From NCBI GenBank assembly GCA_902569185.1, contig CACFTH010000003.1, positions 1 through 57,799 of the forward strand: DNA of 57,799 nt, read 5' to 3'. The DNA comes from an uncultured Pelagibacteraceae bacterium (GTDB lineage: Bacteria; Pseudomonadota; Alphaproteobacteria; Pelagibacterales; Pelagibacteraceae). Numbering within the stretch: position 1 is the first letter of the stretch; each line of letters opens with the position of its first letter. Positions 35,080 to 45,201 of the stretch are shown piece by piece. A program made the position numbers and the translations under genes. The notes beneath the pieces are model-generated. The model saw only the letters and a program-made list of their open reading frames with translations, was not told the origin of the DNA and made no database searches.

Positions 35080-36087
35080 ATGAATAGACTTATTGATTGT
35101 ATTACTAAGAACAAATCTGGAAATACTCCAGTATGGTTTATGAGACAAGCAGGAAGATATTTGCCTGAATTCATGAAAATAAGAAAACAAAATTTAGATT
35201 TTATTAAATTGTGTTTAGATAGCGAATTAGCCAAAGAAATTACAATACAACCTGTAAAGAGGTTTGATATAGACGCAGCAATAATATTTTCTGATATTTT
35301 AATGGTACCGTATGGTCTAGGTCAAAATGTAAAGTTCAAAAAAGGACATGGCCCGTTGCTGGAGAAAATGAATCTAAAGAAAATAATGGAGATTGATGAC
35401 ACAGAATTTACTAAAAAACTCAAACCTGTTTATGTGGCAATACAAAAAGTTAAAAAGGAGATTAAAGGTAAAAGTTTGATTGGATTTGTTGGGGCGCCCT
35501 GGACATTACTTTTATATATGCTCAACCTTGAATCACCAAAAAGAAGTTTTAACTTTGATAAAATAACAAACAACAAAGACTTAAATGATGATTTAATTGA
35601 AAAATTGATTAATGTAATTTGTTTACATATTAAAAACCAAGTTGAGGCTGGTGCAAATGTAATACAAATTTTTGACTCTTGGGCCGGTCTTCTTCCCCAG
35701 GAACAACTCGAAAAGTTTTGTTACAAACCAACAAAAAAAATTGTTAATTTTACAAAATCATTAAATATTCCAGTAATATGTTTTCCTAGAGGCATTAAAA
35801 AACAATATGCTGAATTCTCAAACAAAGTTAAGCCTGATTGTTTAAGCATAGATTATGAAGTAGATCCTTTATGGGTAAAAGAAGAGATCAATTCTATTGC
35901 AATTCAGGGAGGGTTGGATCCAAAAACTCTTTTGGAAAAAGATGAATTTATTGAAAAAGAAGTTAAAAAATATTTGGATATTTTCCGTGATCGGCCATAC
36001 GTATTTAATTTAGGTCATGGTGTTTTACCAGAAACAAACCCAGAAAAAATAAAATTTGTTACTAATTTAGTGAGAGATTTTAAATGA
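35080..36087 (+). CDS. hemE: Uroporphyrinogen decarboxylase
   Basis: 335 residues. WFMRQAGRYLPEF near 22-34 is the first signature; the substrate-binding aspartate in IIFSDILMVP, GFVGAPWTLLLYML and the late GHGVLPET motif are intact. It decarboxylates uroporphyrinogen III to coproporphyrinogen III. First gene of a hemE-hemH-hemJ run, overlapping hemH by 4 nt. It starts at the right side of the proposed origin. Confidence 0.98.
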   Translation: MNRLIDCITKNKSGNTPVWFMRQAGRYLPEFMKIRKQNLDFIKLCLDSELAKEITIQPVKRFDIDAAIIFSDILMVPYGLGQNVKFKKGHGPLLEKMNLKKIMEIDDTEFTKKLKPVYVAIQKVKKEIKGKSLIGFVGAPWTLLLYMLNLESPKRSFNFDKITNNKDLNDDLIEKLINVICLHIKNQVEAGANVIQIFDSWAGLLPQEQLEKFCYKPTKKIVNFTKSLNIPVICFPRGIKKQYAEFSNKVKPDCLSIDYEVDPLWVKEEINSIAIQGGLDPKTLLEKDEFIEKEVKKYLDIFRDRPYVFNLGHGVLPETNPEKIKFVTNLVRDFK

Positions 36088-37076
36088 ATCCAGATCATCC
36101 GGCTGTAAAATTTGGAAAAACAGGATTGCTACTAGTTAATCTTGGGACACCAGAATCAACTAATTGGTTTGACATAAGAAAATATCTAAAAGAATTTTTA
36201 TCTGACCGAAGAGTTATAGAAGTTAATCCAATTTTGTGGCAAATAATACTGAATTTATTTATTTTAAACTTAAGACCGTCTAAAACTGCTAAAGCCTATA
36301 AAGAAATCTGGATGCAAAAAGAAAACATGTCACCGCTAAGATATTACACAATCATGCAAACAAAAAAATTATCAGAAAAAATGGGAAACGAAAATCTCAT
36401 TGTAGACTTTGCTATGAGATACGGTAATCCTAGTATTAAAAGTAAACTGAAAAATTTACAAAAATCCGGATGTGAGAATATTGTAGTTTTACCCTTGTAT
36501 CCCCAGTATGCTGCAGCTACAACAGCCACAGTATGTGACGAAGTATATAAAACTCTTATGGGAATGAGATGGCAGCCTAGTCTACAAATTATACCTCATT
36601 ATGAGTCCGAACCTTTATATATTAATTCTTTAAAAAATAGTCTTGAAAAAAAAATATCAGAATTAGCTTGGGAACCTGATCTTGTTGTAGCATCGTATCA
36701 TGGAATACCAAAAAAATATTTTAGTAAAGGAGACCCTTACCATTGCTACTGTCAAAAAACCTCAAGGTTGTTATCTGAAAAATTTAAGAAAATTCCAATT
36801 AAAACTACTTTTCAATCACGATTTGGTCCCCAAGAATGGCTTCAACCATATACCGATAAAACATTAGAAAATTTACCAAAAGAGGGTAAAAAAAATATAT
36901 TAGTGATTTGTCCTGGGTTCTCATCGGATTGTGTCGAAACTTTAGAAGAAATTTCTATCCAAGGTAAAGAAAGCTTTATAAAAAATGGTGGGAAAAATTT
37001 TGATGTCGTGCCTTGTCTAAACGATAATGATGATCATATAGTTTTGCTACAGCATTTGGCAGAAAAATTTATCTAA
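36084..37076 (+). CDS. hemH: Ferrochelatase
   Basis: 330 residues. LLLVNLGTPESTNWFDIRKYLKEFLSD is the typical start; SYHGIPKKYFSKGDPYHCYC carries the catalytic histidine; FQSRFGPQEWLQPYT and the late CPGFSSDCVETLEEI block complete the family signature. It inserts Fe2+ into protoporphyrin IX at the inner membrane. Cysteines in the C-terminal part and near YHCYC could hold an Fe-S cluster as in some alphaproteobacteria, but this is not certain. Confidence 0.98.
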   Translation: MNPDHPAVKFGKTGLLLVNLGTPESTNWFDIRKYLKEFLSDRRVIEVNPILWQIILNLFILNLRPSKTAKAYKEIWMQKENMSPLRYYTIMQTKKLSEKMGNENLIVDFAMRYGNPSIKSKLKNLQKSGCENIVVLPLYPQYAAATTATVCDEVYKTLMGMRWQPSLQIIPHYESEPLYINSLKNSLEKKISELAWEPDLVVASYHGIPKKYFSKGDPYHCYCQKTSRLLSEKFKKIPIKTTFQSRFGPQEWLQPYTDKTLENLPKEGKKNILVICPGFSSDCVETLEEISIQGKESFIKNGGKNFDVVPCLNDNDDHIVLLQHLAEKFI

Positions 37077-37077
37077 A

Positions 37078-37509
37078 ATGAATTTTTATTTACTTTTTAA
37101 ATCTTTGCATTTAATTGCTATTATATCTTGGATGGCAGGTTTATTATATTTACCAAGAATCTTTGTCTATCATTCAGAAAGTAAAAGTGACGAAGTGAAA
37201 AATATCTTTAAGATTATGGAAAGAAGATTATTTGTTTACATAATGAATCCAGCTATGATTCTATCTTGGTTATTTGGTTTAATATTAATTCATTCGATAG
37301 GCTTGCAATCTTTTGGCGAGCTTTGGTTAATAGCTAAAATGTTGCTCGTATTATCACTTACCTTTTATCACTTTTTTTTATTCAATTGTTTGAAGAATTT
37401 TAGCTTCGATAGAAATGAGCATTCACCTAAATTTTTTAGAATTATTAATGAAGTTCCTACGATCTTGCTAATAATTATTATATTTTTAGTGGTTTTTAAG
37501 CCTATTTAG
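37078..37509 (+). CDS. hemJ: Protoporphyrinogen oxidase HemJ
   Basis: 143 residues, membrane protein with four hydrophobic segments. LFKSLHLIAIISWMAGLLYLPRIFVYH and KIMERRLFVYIMNPAMI are the HemJ/UPF0093 signatures, with the conserved His and Lys/Arg for heme binding. It oxidises protoporphyrinogen IX, supplying hemH, which lies 1 nt upstream. A hemE-hemH-hemJ-rho order is typical of alphaproteobacteria. Confidence 0.96.
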   Translation: MNFYLLFKSLHLIAIISWMAGLLYLPRIFVYHSESKSDEVKNIFKIMERRLFVYIMNPAMILSWLFGLILIHSIGLQSFGELWLIAKMLLVLSLTFYHFFLFNCLKNFSFDRNEHSPKFFRIINEVPTILLIIIIFLVVFKPI

Positions 37510-37569
37510 ACTTGAAAAAATTATTTAATTAACTATATTAAAATTACTTACCTCAAAAAAATAATCACT

Positions 37570-38841
37570 ATGAACTTACAAGAACTAAAAAAGAAAACGC
37601 CATCAGAGCTCATTTCTCAAGCCGAAAAACTTGGTATTGAAAATCCAAGTACATTGAGAAAACAAGAGATTTTATTTTCTATTTTAAAAAAGCTTGCTGA
37701 TAAAAATGAACAAATTACAGGAGGCGGTGTCTTAGAGGTATTACAAGATGGTTTTGGTTTTTTAAGAGCTATAGAGTCGAACTACTTACCTGGCCCAGAT
37801 GATATTTATGTAAGTCCAAGTCAAATAAGGAGATTTGGTCTTAGAACAGGAGACTCTGTTGAAGGAGAAATTAGAGCACCCAAGGATGCAGAAAGATATT
37901 TCGCTTTATTAAAAGTAAATCAGATAAATTTTGAAGACCCAGACAAGGGACGAAATAAAATTGCATTTGATAACCTTACCCCACTTTATCCTAATCAACA
38001 GTTAAAAATGGAAGTAGAAAAAAATATAGCAGAAAAAAAACCAGATCAAACCGCAAGACTCATAGATCTTGTAAGCCCTATAGGCAAAGGACAAAGATCA
38101 TTGATAATTTCACCTCCCAAAGCAGGAAAGACTATAATTTTACAAAATATAGCACATTCTTTAGCAGCCAATCATCCTGAATGTTATTTAATGGTATTGC
38201 TAATAGATGAGAGACCTGAAGAGGTGACAGATATGCAAAGAACTGTAAAAGGTGAAGTTATTAGTTCTACATTTGATGAACCAGCTTCGCGGCATGTTGC
38301 AGTAGCTGAAATGGTAATAGAAAAAGCAAAAAGATTAGTGGAGCATAAAAAGGACGTTGTTATTCTTTTGGACTCGATCACAAGATTAGGTAGAGCCTAT
38401 AACGCTGTAGTACCAAGTTCTGGTAAGGTCTTAACCGGAGGTGTTGATGCAAATGCACTTCAAAGACCAAAAAGATTTTTTGGTGCAGCCAGAAATGTAG
38501 AGCAAGGTGGTTCGTTAACAATAATATCAACAGCTTTGGTTGACACTGGTAGTAGAATGGACGAAGTTATATTTGAAGAATTTAAAGGTACAGGTAACTC
38601 AGAGCTTATACTTGACAGAAAAGTTTCTGATAAAAGAATTTATCCAGCAGTGGACATCACAAGATCAGGAACAAGAAGAGAAGAATTACTATTTAAAAAA
38701 GAGGATCTTACAAAAATGAATGTGCTTAGAAGAATAATAAGCCCAATGGGTACAATGGACGGTATAGAATTCCTTATATCTAAGCTTAAAAATACAAAAA
38801 ATAATGCAGATTTTTTCACCTCAATGAATAAGCCAAATTAG
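37570..38841 (+). CDS. rho: Transcription termination factor Rho
   Basis: 423 residues. The N-terminal RNA-binding part carries [21 protein letters not shown], and the motor has Walker A SPPKAGKT (about 180-187), Walker [17 protein letters not shown] and the Q/R loop region [16 protein letters not shown]. It is a hexameric helicase that ends Rho-dependent transcripts. Given the scarcity of hairpin terminators in this genome it may carry much of the termination load (inference). Confidence 0.99.
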   Translation: MNLQELKKKTPSELISQAEKLGIENPSTLRKQEILFSILKKLADKNEQITGGGVLEVLQDGFGFLRAIESNYLPGPDDIYVSPSQIRRFGLRTGDSVEGEIRAPKDAERYFALLKVNQINFEDPDKGRNKIAFDNLTPLYPNQQLKMEVEKNIAEKKPDQTARLIDLVSPIGKGQRSLIISPPKAGKTIILQNIAHSLAANHPECYLMVLLIDERPEEVTDMQRTVKGEVISSTFDEPASRHVAVAEMVIEKAKRLVEHKKDVVILLDSITRLGRAYNAVVPSSGKVLTGGVDANALQRPKRFFGAARNVEQGGSLTIISTALVDTGSRMDEVIFEEFKGTGNSELILDRKVSDKRIYPAVDITRSGTRREELLFKKEDLTKMNVLRRIISPMGTMDGIEFLISKLKNTKNNADFFTSMNKPN

Positions 38842-38845
38842 TTAA

Positions 38846-38875
38846 TTGACCGGGGGAAAATTATTGTAATATAAT
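38846..38875 (+). promoter_or_regulatory. Sigma70 promoter of tRNA-Gly
   Basis: TTGACC (38846-38851) and TATAAT (38870-38875) are near-perfect -35 and -10 boxes 18 nt apart; transcription would begin about 38882, just before the tRNA 5' end at 38885. Five G residues follow the -35 box. This is the clearest housekeeping-type promoter in the window. Confidence 0.8.
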
Positions 38876-38884
38876 GTTTAAGGT

Positions 38885-38959
38885 GCGGGAGTAGCTCAGT
38901 GGTAGAGCGAAACGTTGCCAACGTTTAGGCCGAGGGTTCAATTCCCTTCTCCCGCTCCA
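38885..38959 (+). tRNA. tRNA-Gly (GCC anticodon)
   Basis: A complete cloverleaf of 75 nt: acceptor GCGGGAG/CTCCCGC, D stem GCTC/GAGC, anticodon stem AAACG/CGTTT around loop TTGCCAA (anticodon GCC), T stem GAGGG/CCCTT with TTCAATT loop, discriminator T and encoded CCA. It lies between rho and the pterin dehydratase gene, the ATG of which is 12 nt from its 3' end. Confidence 0.98.
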
Positions 38960-38970
38960 TACTGATAATT

Positions 38971-39309
38971 ATGACAGATTTAGCAGACAAAAAATGTATT
39001 CCTTGTGAGGGAGGTATCCCAAGTTTTGATACTAATGAAATTCACAAATATTTAAAAAAAGTAGATGGATGGGACGTTAAGGCTGATGATGATAAAACTT
39101 ATTACTTAATCAAAGAGTTTAAATTTAAAAATTTTCTGGAGAGTCAAAACTTTGTAAATAAAGTAGGACAGATTGCCGAAACAGAAGGACATCACCCAGA
39201 TATCTGGTTTGGCTGGGGTTATGCTAAAATTAAGATTTTCACTCATGCCATTAAAGGTTTGCATGAAAGCGACTTCGTGTTAGCGGCTAAAGTAGATAGA
39301 ATTTCTTAA
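38971..39309 (+). CDS. phhB: 4a-hydroxytetrahydrobiopterin dehydratase (pterin-4a-carbinolamine dehydratase)
   Basis: 112 residues. EGHHPDIWFGWGYAKIKIFTH contains the signature histidines and aspartate of PCD. It dehydrates 4a-hydroxytetrahydropterin; no phenylalanine hydroxylase is in the window, and PCD homologues also have other roles. It starts 12 nt after the tRNA, so it is probably co-transcribed and processed from it. It overlaps purH tail to tail by 4 nt. Confidence 0.95.
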   Translation: MTDLADKKCIPCEGGIPSFDTNEIHKYLKKVDGWDVKADDDKTYYLIKEFKFKNFLESQNFVNKVGQIAETEGHHPDIWFGWGYAKIKIFTHAIKGLHESDFVLAAKVDRIS

Positions 39310-40853
39310 TGATTGAAGTGTCTTGTTCCAGTAAAAACCATCTTTACTTTTGCTTTATCGGCAACAAGAATTGACTCTTTATCTCTAATTGATCCTCCAG
39401 GCTGAATTATTAACTTTACACCAGATTTAACTAAATTCTTTATACCATCGGGAAAAGGGAAAAAAGCATCTGAGGCTGCTATAGAATTTCTCATTTTTTT
39501 TGGCTGAAAAGTTCTAGCTTTTTCCACTGCAATTTTGCAACTGTCTACTCTACTTGGTTGCCCAGCCCCAATACCTATTGTAGAAAAATCTTTTGTAACA
39601 ACAATTGAATTTGACTTAACAAATTTACACACATTCATGGCAAATTCAGCGCATTTTAATTCTCTTTTAGAGGGTTTTAATTTTGTAACAAATTTTAGTT
39701 TATTATAATTGAAAATTTCATGATTTTTATCTTGAATTAAGAAAGAATTATCAAAACTTTTTATTTGATTATCAGACTTTAATTTGAATTTTGATATATC
39801 TATCAATATTAATTTCTTTCTTGATAGCAAAATTTTTAAAGCTTCTTTATCAAACTTTTTAGCCAAAATGACCTCAAAAAATGTTTTAGAAATCTCTTCT
39901 GCAATTTTTTTGTTTATATTAAAATTGCATGCTACTATTCCTCCAAATGCACTCACAGGGTCGCATAACAGGGCATTTTTAAATGACTTAAGTGGCGAAG
40001 CATCCATCGATACCCCGGAAGGATTAGCATGTTTAATAATAACTGTACCTTTTTTATTTAGTGAGCCTAAAATTTCTAGGCCTGAAAATATATCATTATA
40101 ATTATTATAACTTAAATTCTTGCCTGATATTTTCCTCAAACCAATTTCTTTATCATTTGCCGTGTTTAAATAAATACTGCTTTTTTGATGTGGATTTTCA
40201 CCATATCTCAATTGAGTTAATTTTTTTCCTGGGATTGTCATCGTATTTGGAAAACTTATATTAAGTTCTTTATTGAACCAATTTGAAATAATAGAGTCGT
40301 AATAAGCAGTCAGGCCAAAAGCTTTACTAGCCATGTATTCTCTAAAATTTAAACTAGTAGAGCCTTTGTTTTTGTTCAATTGATTTATTAAGGACTCATA
40401 ATCATTTTTGTCAGTAATTATTGTTACATCCCTAAAATTTTTAGCTGCAGCTCTAACCATTGTGGGTCCACCAATATCAATATTTTCAATTATGCTACTT
40501 TTATTTTTATTTTTAATAACAGTTTCTTGAAATGGATAAAAATTTACAATAATTAAATCAATATTTTTGAATTTATTTTTATTCATTTGATTTTGGTGTT
40601 TTTTGTTTGACCTATTGCTTAAAATTCCGGCGTGAATCTTAGGGTGAAGAGTTTTTACCCTTCCATCAAGCATCTCCTTAAATTTTGTAAATCTTGAAAC
40701 CTCTGTACATTCAAATCCAAGACTAACAATCTTTTTGTAGGTACCTCCAGAGCTTATAATATTAACTCCATTTTTTTTTAAAATTAATAATATTTTCTCT
40801 AAATCAGTTTTGTCAGATACTGAAATTAAGGCATTTCTAATTTTTCTTTTCAT
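39306..40853 (-). CDS. purH: Bifunctional AICAR formyltransferase/IMP cyclohydrolase
   Basis: 515 residues, the usual two-domain protein. The N-terminal IMP cyclohydrolase begins ALISVSDKTDLEKI; the formyltransferase has YGENPHQKSSIYL, KHANPSGVS (catalytic Lys-His) and AFGGIVACN, ending in QPGGSIRDKESI and VFTGTRHFNH. It completes purine synthesis and can recycle the AICAR from HisF. It is followed upstream by a heparinase-like gene and rpe on the same strand. Confidence 0.98.
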   Translation of the reverse strand: MKRKIRNALISVSDKTDLEKILLILKKNGVNIISSGGTYKKIVSLGFECTEVSRFTKFKEMLDGRVKTLHPKIHAGILSNRSNKKHQNQMNKNKFKNIDLIIVNFYPFQETVIKNKNKSSIIENIDIGGPTMVRAAAKNFRDVTIITDKNDYESLINQLNKNKGSTSLNFREYMASKAFGLTAYYDSIISNWFNKELNISFPNTMTIPGKKLTQLRYGENPHQKSSIYLNTANDKEIGLRKISGKNLSYNNYNDIFSGLEILGSLNKKGTVIIKHANPSGVSMDASPLKSFKNALLCDPVSAFGGIVACNFNINKKIAEEISKTFFEVILAKKFDKEALKILLSRKKLILIDISKFKLKSDNQIKSFDNSFLIQDKNHEIFNYNKLKFVTKLKPSKRELKCAEFAMNVCKFVKSNSIVVTKDFSTIGIGAGQPSRVDSCKIAVEKARTFQPKKMRNSIAASDAFFPFPDGIKNLVKSGVKLIIQPGGSIRDKESILVADKAKVKMVFTGTRHFNH

Positions 40854-40859
40854 AATTTT

Positions 40860-42509
40860 TTAAACTGATCTTTTAAGCTCCCATTTTATACATGTATCTT
40901 GTTGATTTGTATTACCATAAATCACTGCACAGTTGTTACTCACTACTTTATTTCTCCCCATAAATAATCCTCTTTCAATTTCCAGATTATGGCTATCAGA
41001 AACAAGTATCCAAGATTTTTTTTGATTTATTTGTAAAAGAACACTTTGCCCACTTAAAGTTTTGATAGCAGATATACCTGGGTATATATGAAATCTTACA
41101 CTAAACCCTAATCCTTGGGGCACATTCCTTTTTTTTATAAGAGTGTCTACACCACTAACAATGCCACTTTTTTTTAAAATCTTAATTTCCCGTTTATGTA
41201 AATATCCATACTTACTTAAATAAGCATTATGAGTTGCTGCAATATATATATCATTTTTATTTTCTTCACGTATGGAATCAGAAATTTTAAAGCCATCATT
41301 TATGGTTGATCCAAAAGTTTTATTTATTAAATTATTTCTTTGAAATTTAACAACAGAAGTATCATTTAAACATAAAGTAGACTGCGCAGATGTAAATTTG
41401 CTAATAAGTTGAGTCTTTTTGGATATTTTCCTTCCGTATCCGCAATTAGTTATTATTTTATTGTCTTCGTAAAAAAATTCGAAAGACAATGGTCCTGACT
41501 GGTAGTCTTTTGAATATTCATAAATTGGAGGTTCGCCAGAGTCAAAATACAGTGTATTTTTTTTATTGTTTACAATTTGTATCTGACCAACAATTTTTAA
41601 TTTTTTATCAAAAATGTAATTTAATTTTGATAAATATAAAAAAAAACTATCCAAATTTTTTTCCGTAGTCCCATTAAAAAGAGGCAAATTTTTATTCTCA
41701 TTTTTAAGAGAATTTAAACAAATCATATTTCTGTCGATTATGTCATTTAAATAATCAGGAACTGACTCTTGTCCATTTTTTATCCATTCTTTTATGATTA
41801 TGAAATATTGTAAAAATAGTATCAGATGTTCGGGATTCCTATTTTTTGGAAAACCATCTTTATCAAAAAAATTAATAATAATTTTTTTTAATTCCCGCAT
41901 ACCAAAATTATAATTTTGATAATATTCTTTAAAAACCAAGCCAGATAATATAATTGATGCTAAACAGGATATTTTAGTAGTATCGTAAGAAACAATATTC
42001 AGATTTTTCTTTATAAAATTAACTTGTTTTATTAGAAATGTTGTAAAGAATTTAAGAAATTTATCCTCCTTTTTATCTAAAAATAAATCTGCATTAGAAA
42101 TCCAAGCAATAATTCTTTTACTCAAAATATTTTCATCCCAAATCTCTTTTTTGTAATTTCCATATATCTTTATCCAGTCGCTAACAATTTTTTTCATAGA
42201 CTCTTTGTCATTTTTTCTATCAATAAGATTAAGCCATAAAAAACTATGTAAATTTTTTATGTCACTTTTACTTTTCGAATTATTCCAAAAATAATTTGCT
42301 TCAAATTTTGAGATTTTTAAAAGAGTCTCTTTGTGATTTAAAAATGGAGACAAAAGATATGGATTGGGGTAGAAAAAAAATCTCGAAGGAATTTCTGTTA
42401 CTAATCTTTTATTATAGAACGGAGTAGAAAAAAAAAATCTTCTTATTGTTTTTATTGTTATCTTTTTTAAAGATAGGAAGTAAAGGTAGATACTTTCAAG
42501 ATCTAACAT
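40860..42509 (-). CDS. Heparinase II/III-family protein
   Basis: 549 residues. The N-terminal half is helical, the C-terminal half has the beta-sandwich with SGEPPIYEYSKDYQSGPLSFEF and ATHNAYLSKYGYLHKREI, as seen in alphaproteobacterial heparinase II/III homologues, which often lie between purH and rpe. A polysaccharide lyase role on an envelope or marine glycan is plausible but the substrate is unknown. Catalytic residues are not clearly identifiable. No signal peptide is evident, though a hydrophobic/aromatic N-terminus is present. Confidence 0.72.
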   Translation of the reverse strand: MLDLESIYLYFLSLKKITIKTIRRFFFSTPFYNKRLVTEIPSRFFFYPNPYLLSPFLNHKETLLKISKFEANYFWNNSKSKSDIKNLHSFLWLNLIDRKNDKESMKKIVSDWIKIYGNYKKEIWDENILSKRIIAWISNADLFLDKKEDKFLKFFTTFLIKQVNFIKKNLNIVSYDTTKISCLASIILSGLVFKEYYQNYNFGMRELKKIIINFFDKDGFPKNRNPEHLILFLQYFIIIKEWIKNGQESVPDYLNDIIDRNMICLNSLKNENKNLPLFNGTTEKNLDSFFLYLSKLNYIFDKKLKIVGQIQIVNNKKNTLYFDSGEPPIYEYSKDYQSGPLSFEFFYEDNKIITNCGYGRKISKKTQLISKFTSAQSTLCLNDTSVVKFQRNNLINKTFGSTINDGFKISDSIREENKNDIYIAATHNAYLSKYGYLHKREIKILKKSGIVSGVDTLIKKRNVPQGLGFSVRFHIYPGISAIKTLSGQSVLLQINQKKSWILVSDSHNLEIERGLFMGRNKVVSNNCAVIYGNTNQQDTCIKWELKRSV

Positions 42510-42512
42510 TTA

Positions 42513-43175
42513 TTAAGCAGAGCGTAGAAGCTCAATATTTTTTTTTAAGTCTCCATTATTTTCATTAAAAATAGTAGAACCAGAAACCAATATATTAACG
42601 CCTGCGTTTTTTACTTGTTTTGAATTTTTAAAATTGATACCGCCGTCAATTTCAATATCAATGTTTAGGTTTTTTTCTGATATAATCTTTCTCAACCTTT
42701 TTACTTTATCAAGCACCTCTGGCATAAACTTTTGTCCTCCAAAACCTGGTTCGACACTCATTATCAAAATTAAATCGATTTGATTTAAGTATTTTTCTAT
42801 TAAGTCAATATTTGATTTAGGTTTCAAAGAAATTCCAACCTTCTTTTTATATTTTTTAATTAAGCCAATTGTGCGAGCTGTATTATCTGTTGCTTCTGGG
42901 TGAAAAGTAATAATGTCCGACCCAGCCTCTGAGAATTGTTTTATATAGTTATCAACTGGGGATATCATGAGATGAACATCAAAAGTTTTTTTTGTAAATG
43001 GTCTTAACTTTTTTACAACTTCTGGACCAATGGTTAGATTAGGCACAAAATGTCCGTCCATAACATCAACATGAATATAGTCAGCTCCGGCTTTATCCAA
43101 TGAAATTATTTCTTCACCTAATTTACTAAAATCAGCAGACAAAATAGACGGGGAAATTTTGATTGCACCACTCAT
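42513..43175 (-). CDS. rpe: Ribulose-phosphate 3-epimerase
   Basis: 220 residues. ISPSILSADFSKLGEEI, the metal-binding YIHVDVMDGHFVPNLTIGP, MSVEPGFGGQKFMPEVL and EIDGGIN are all canonical. It interconverts ribulose-5-P and xylulose-5-P in the pentose phosphate pathway. Together with the heparinase-like gene and purH it forms a leftward run; 53 nt without a gene lie upstream before the SSS transporter gene. Confidence 0.97.
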   Translation of the reverse strand: MSGAIKISPSILSADFSKLGEEIISLDKAGADYIHVDVMDGHFVPNLTIGPEVVKKLRPFTKKTFDVHLMISPVDNYIKQFSEAGSDIITFHPEATDNTARTIGLIKKYKKKVGISLKPKSNIDLIEKYLNQIDLILIMSVEPGFGGQKFMPEVLDKVKRLRKIISEKNLNIDIEIDGGINFKNSKQVKNAGVNILVSGSTIFNENNGDLKKNIELLRSA

Positions 43176-43228
43176 TATGGTTTAGTTATAGTTTTAATTT
43201 TTTTTATGTCAAAAAAATTTTCAACTTT

Positions 43229-45157
43229 TTAACTTCTACCACCAACATCCTCAGATTGAGAAATAATTGTTTTGTCTGATGGAGTGGACATCCCCATTTT
43301 AAAAGCTAAAAACCATACTAAAACCACACCAAGCAACCAGAAAATAATTTGCCATACCCATATAGAGGGCATTCCAAACGACCAACTTTCGACATTGTTT
43401 GGGTTTCCAAACATTTGATTGCCTATCAATAAACCAGGGCCTATTGAAAAAAATATCCAAGCAACAGTAACTATCCATGCACTTGGTTTTAGACTTCTTC
43501 TACTCATTGATAAATTTCTATGATCACTAAAGAATTCATGAATTTTACTTTTATGATTATTTTCTTTTGTATCTTGAGTGATAAATGAAATTACAACTGC
43601 TGAAATAAAGTTAAATAAGACTCCCCAAAAAGCTGAGTGTATAGTTAGGGGCCATTTTTCCCAATTAATTAAATTTCCAAACATTACTTGACCAATTTGT
43701 TCAGTAAAGAAAACTGTAATTATTCCTACAACAATTCCTAAGGCTACCCCATTTTTTGTAAACCAAGGGAAGTAGCATATTGCAAGTAAAGGAACAAACA
43801 TTTGACATGCAATACCTAAGGCAAAACTACCTAAATCAAAAACTGAATTCGGACTTTGAATTGATAAAATTAATGAAAAAATAAATAATACCATCAATAT
43901 TATTCTAAAAGAAAAAATTTGTTCATTACCGTTCATATTTTGAATAAAGAATTTCTTCAACACATCTCTTGTCAGGAGAGCACTTGTGCTTATATAAATT
44001 ATACTCGCAGATTGTACGGAAGCTATTCCACAAATTAATAGTAATCCAAAAAATAACGGTGAATATTCTCCTATAACATTAATTATATGCGGAACAAGAC
44101 CACCAAGATTATCTGGTGATATATTACCTGGAAGAACATTAGAAATATTGTTACCGGTTTGGTTAACAACCTCATTCGAACCTAAGAAAATTGAACCAAT
44201 CCCAATGGCTGATGTAAAAAAAATTAAAATAAATCCTATTAAAAAAGATGAAAACCAAACATGCTGAGTTCCAATAGATTTTACTTCTCTACTTGAAAAG
44301 ACCAACATTGAAAAACTAGGTGAAATAATTATGCCTGAAATAGCTAACACAAAAGTTAAAATCATTGAACTTGTCCAAATTCCTCCATAATTTAAGTCAC
44401 TATCTAAGATCTCTACCATCTTAATTGTTCCTGGTACTGTAAGGTAGGAGTTGTAGCTTTCTTTTATGTTGAATAAACTTTCTTTAATATTGGATATCCT
44501 CGATAAACTTTCATTTAATAAGTTCCATCCACCAACAAGATCATAAACAACGAAACCTAAAGCAATTATTCCAAATATTGTTAGAAGAAAATTTAAAGTA
44601 TCGATAAAAATTAAAGACCTGATACCACTTAAACATAAATAAACTACGATAATACAACCTAGTAGTAAGGATGCTGAACCCGAACCTATCATATTATCAG
44701 TGACTATACTTAACATTATTCCAGCCAGAGAGAGCTGCATTGCAATAAATGGAATGGCAAACCCAACACCTATAACAACGATTAGAATTCTAATCAAATC
44801 ACTTTTAAAATAAGTTGAAAACATTTCAGCAGGTGTTACAAAGCCGAATTTTTTTGATAGCATCCATTGTTTTTTCAAAAAAAGTAAGCCAACTAATGAG
44901 ATACCTACCACAGAAAGAGATGTTGACGCATAAGGAAAACCATTCAATAACATTAAACTAGGCTGTACGAAAAATATCCAACAAGAAAAAATAGTGCCTG
45001 TAGCTACAGTTACATAAACCCATGAAGGTATATTCCTTCCATAAATAAAGAAGTCTACCGGAGTAAATGTTTTTTTATGATTTTTAAATCCTACATAAAG
45101 ACAGTAAATCCAAAAAAGAGTTAAAAAAATTATAAGTGAATAAATTTTTCCAGGCAT
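43229..45157 (-). CDS. Sodium:solute symporter (SSS family), substrate unknown
   Basis: 642 residues with about 13 hydrophobic helices. DFFIYGRNIPSWVYVTVATGTIFSCWIF corresponds to the SSS N-terminal GR..P......A...S..S. pattern, and FGFVTPAEMFSTYF and LCLSGIRSLIFIDTLNFLLT are typical of helices 3-5. It differs clearly from the second symporter at 45623, so the substrate is likely different. The C-terminus has an extra helix (residues about 560-630). A YggT-like gene lies 44 nt upstream. The window gives no direct hint to the ligand. Confidence 0.85.
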   Translation of the reverse strand: MPGKIYSLIIFLTLFWIYCLYVGFKNHKKTFTPVDFFIYGRNIPSWVYVTVATGTIFSCWIFFVQPSLMLLNGFPYASTSLSVVGISLVGLLFLKKQWMLSKKFGFVTPAEMFSTYFKSDLIRILIVVIGVGFAIPFIAMQLSLAGIMLSIVTDNMIGSGSASLLLGCIIVVYLCLSGIRSLIFIDTLNFLLTIFGIIALGFVVYDLVGGWNLLNESLSRISNIKESLFNIKESYNSYLTVPGTIKMVEILDSDLNYGGIWTSSMILTFVLAISGIIISPSFSMLVFSSREVKSIGTQHVWFSSFLIGFILIFFTSAIGIGSIFLGSNEVVNQTGNNISNVLPGNISPDNLGGLVPHIINVIGEYSPLFFGLLLICGIASVQSASIIYISTSALLTRDVLKKFFIQNMNGNEQIFSFRIILMVLFIFSLILSIQSPNSVFDLGSFALGIACQMFVPLLAICYFPWFTKNGVALGIVVGIITVFFTEQIGQVMFGNLINWEKWPLTIHSAFWGVLFNFISAVVISFITQDTKENNHKSKIHEFFSDHRNLSMSRRSLKPSAWIVTVAWIFFSIGPGLLIGNQMFGNPNNVESWSFGMPSIWVWQIIFWLLGVVLVWFLAFKMGMSTPSDKTIISQSEDVGGRS

Positions 45158-45201
45158 ATTTTATTATTTTTAAAGTAAGTTTTTAGACAATTTTATTTAA
45201 A

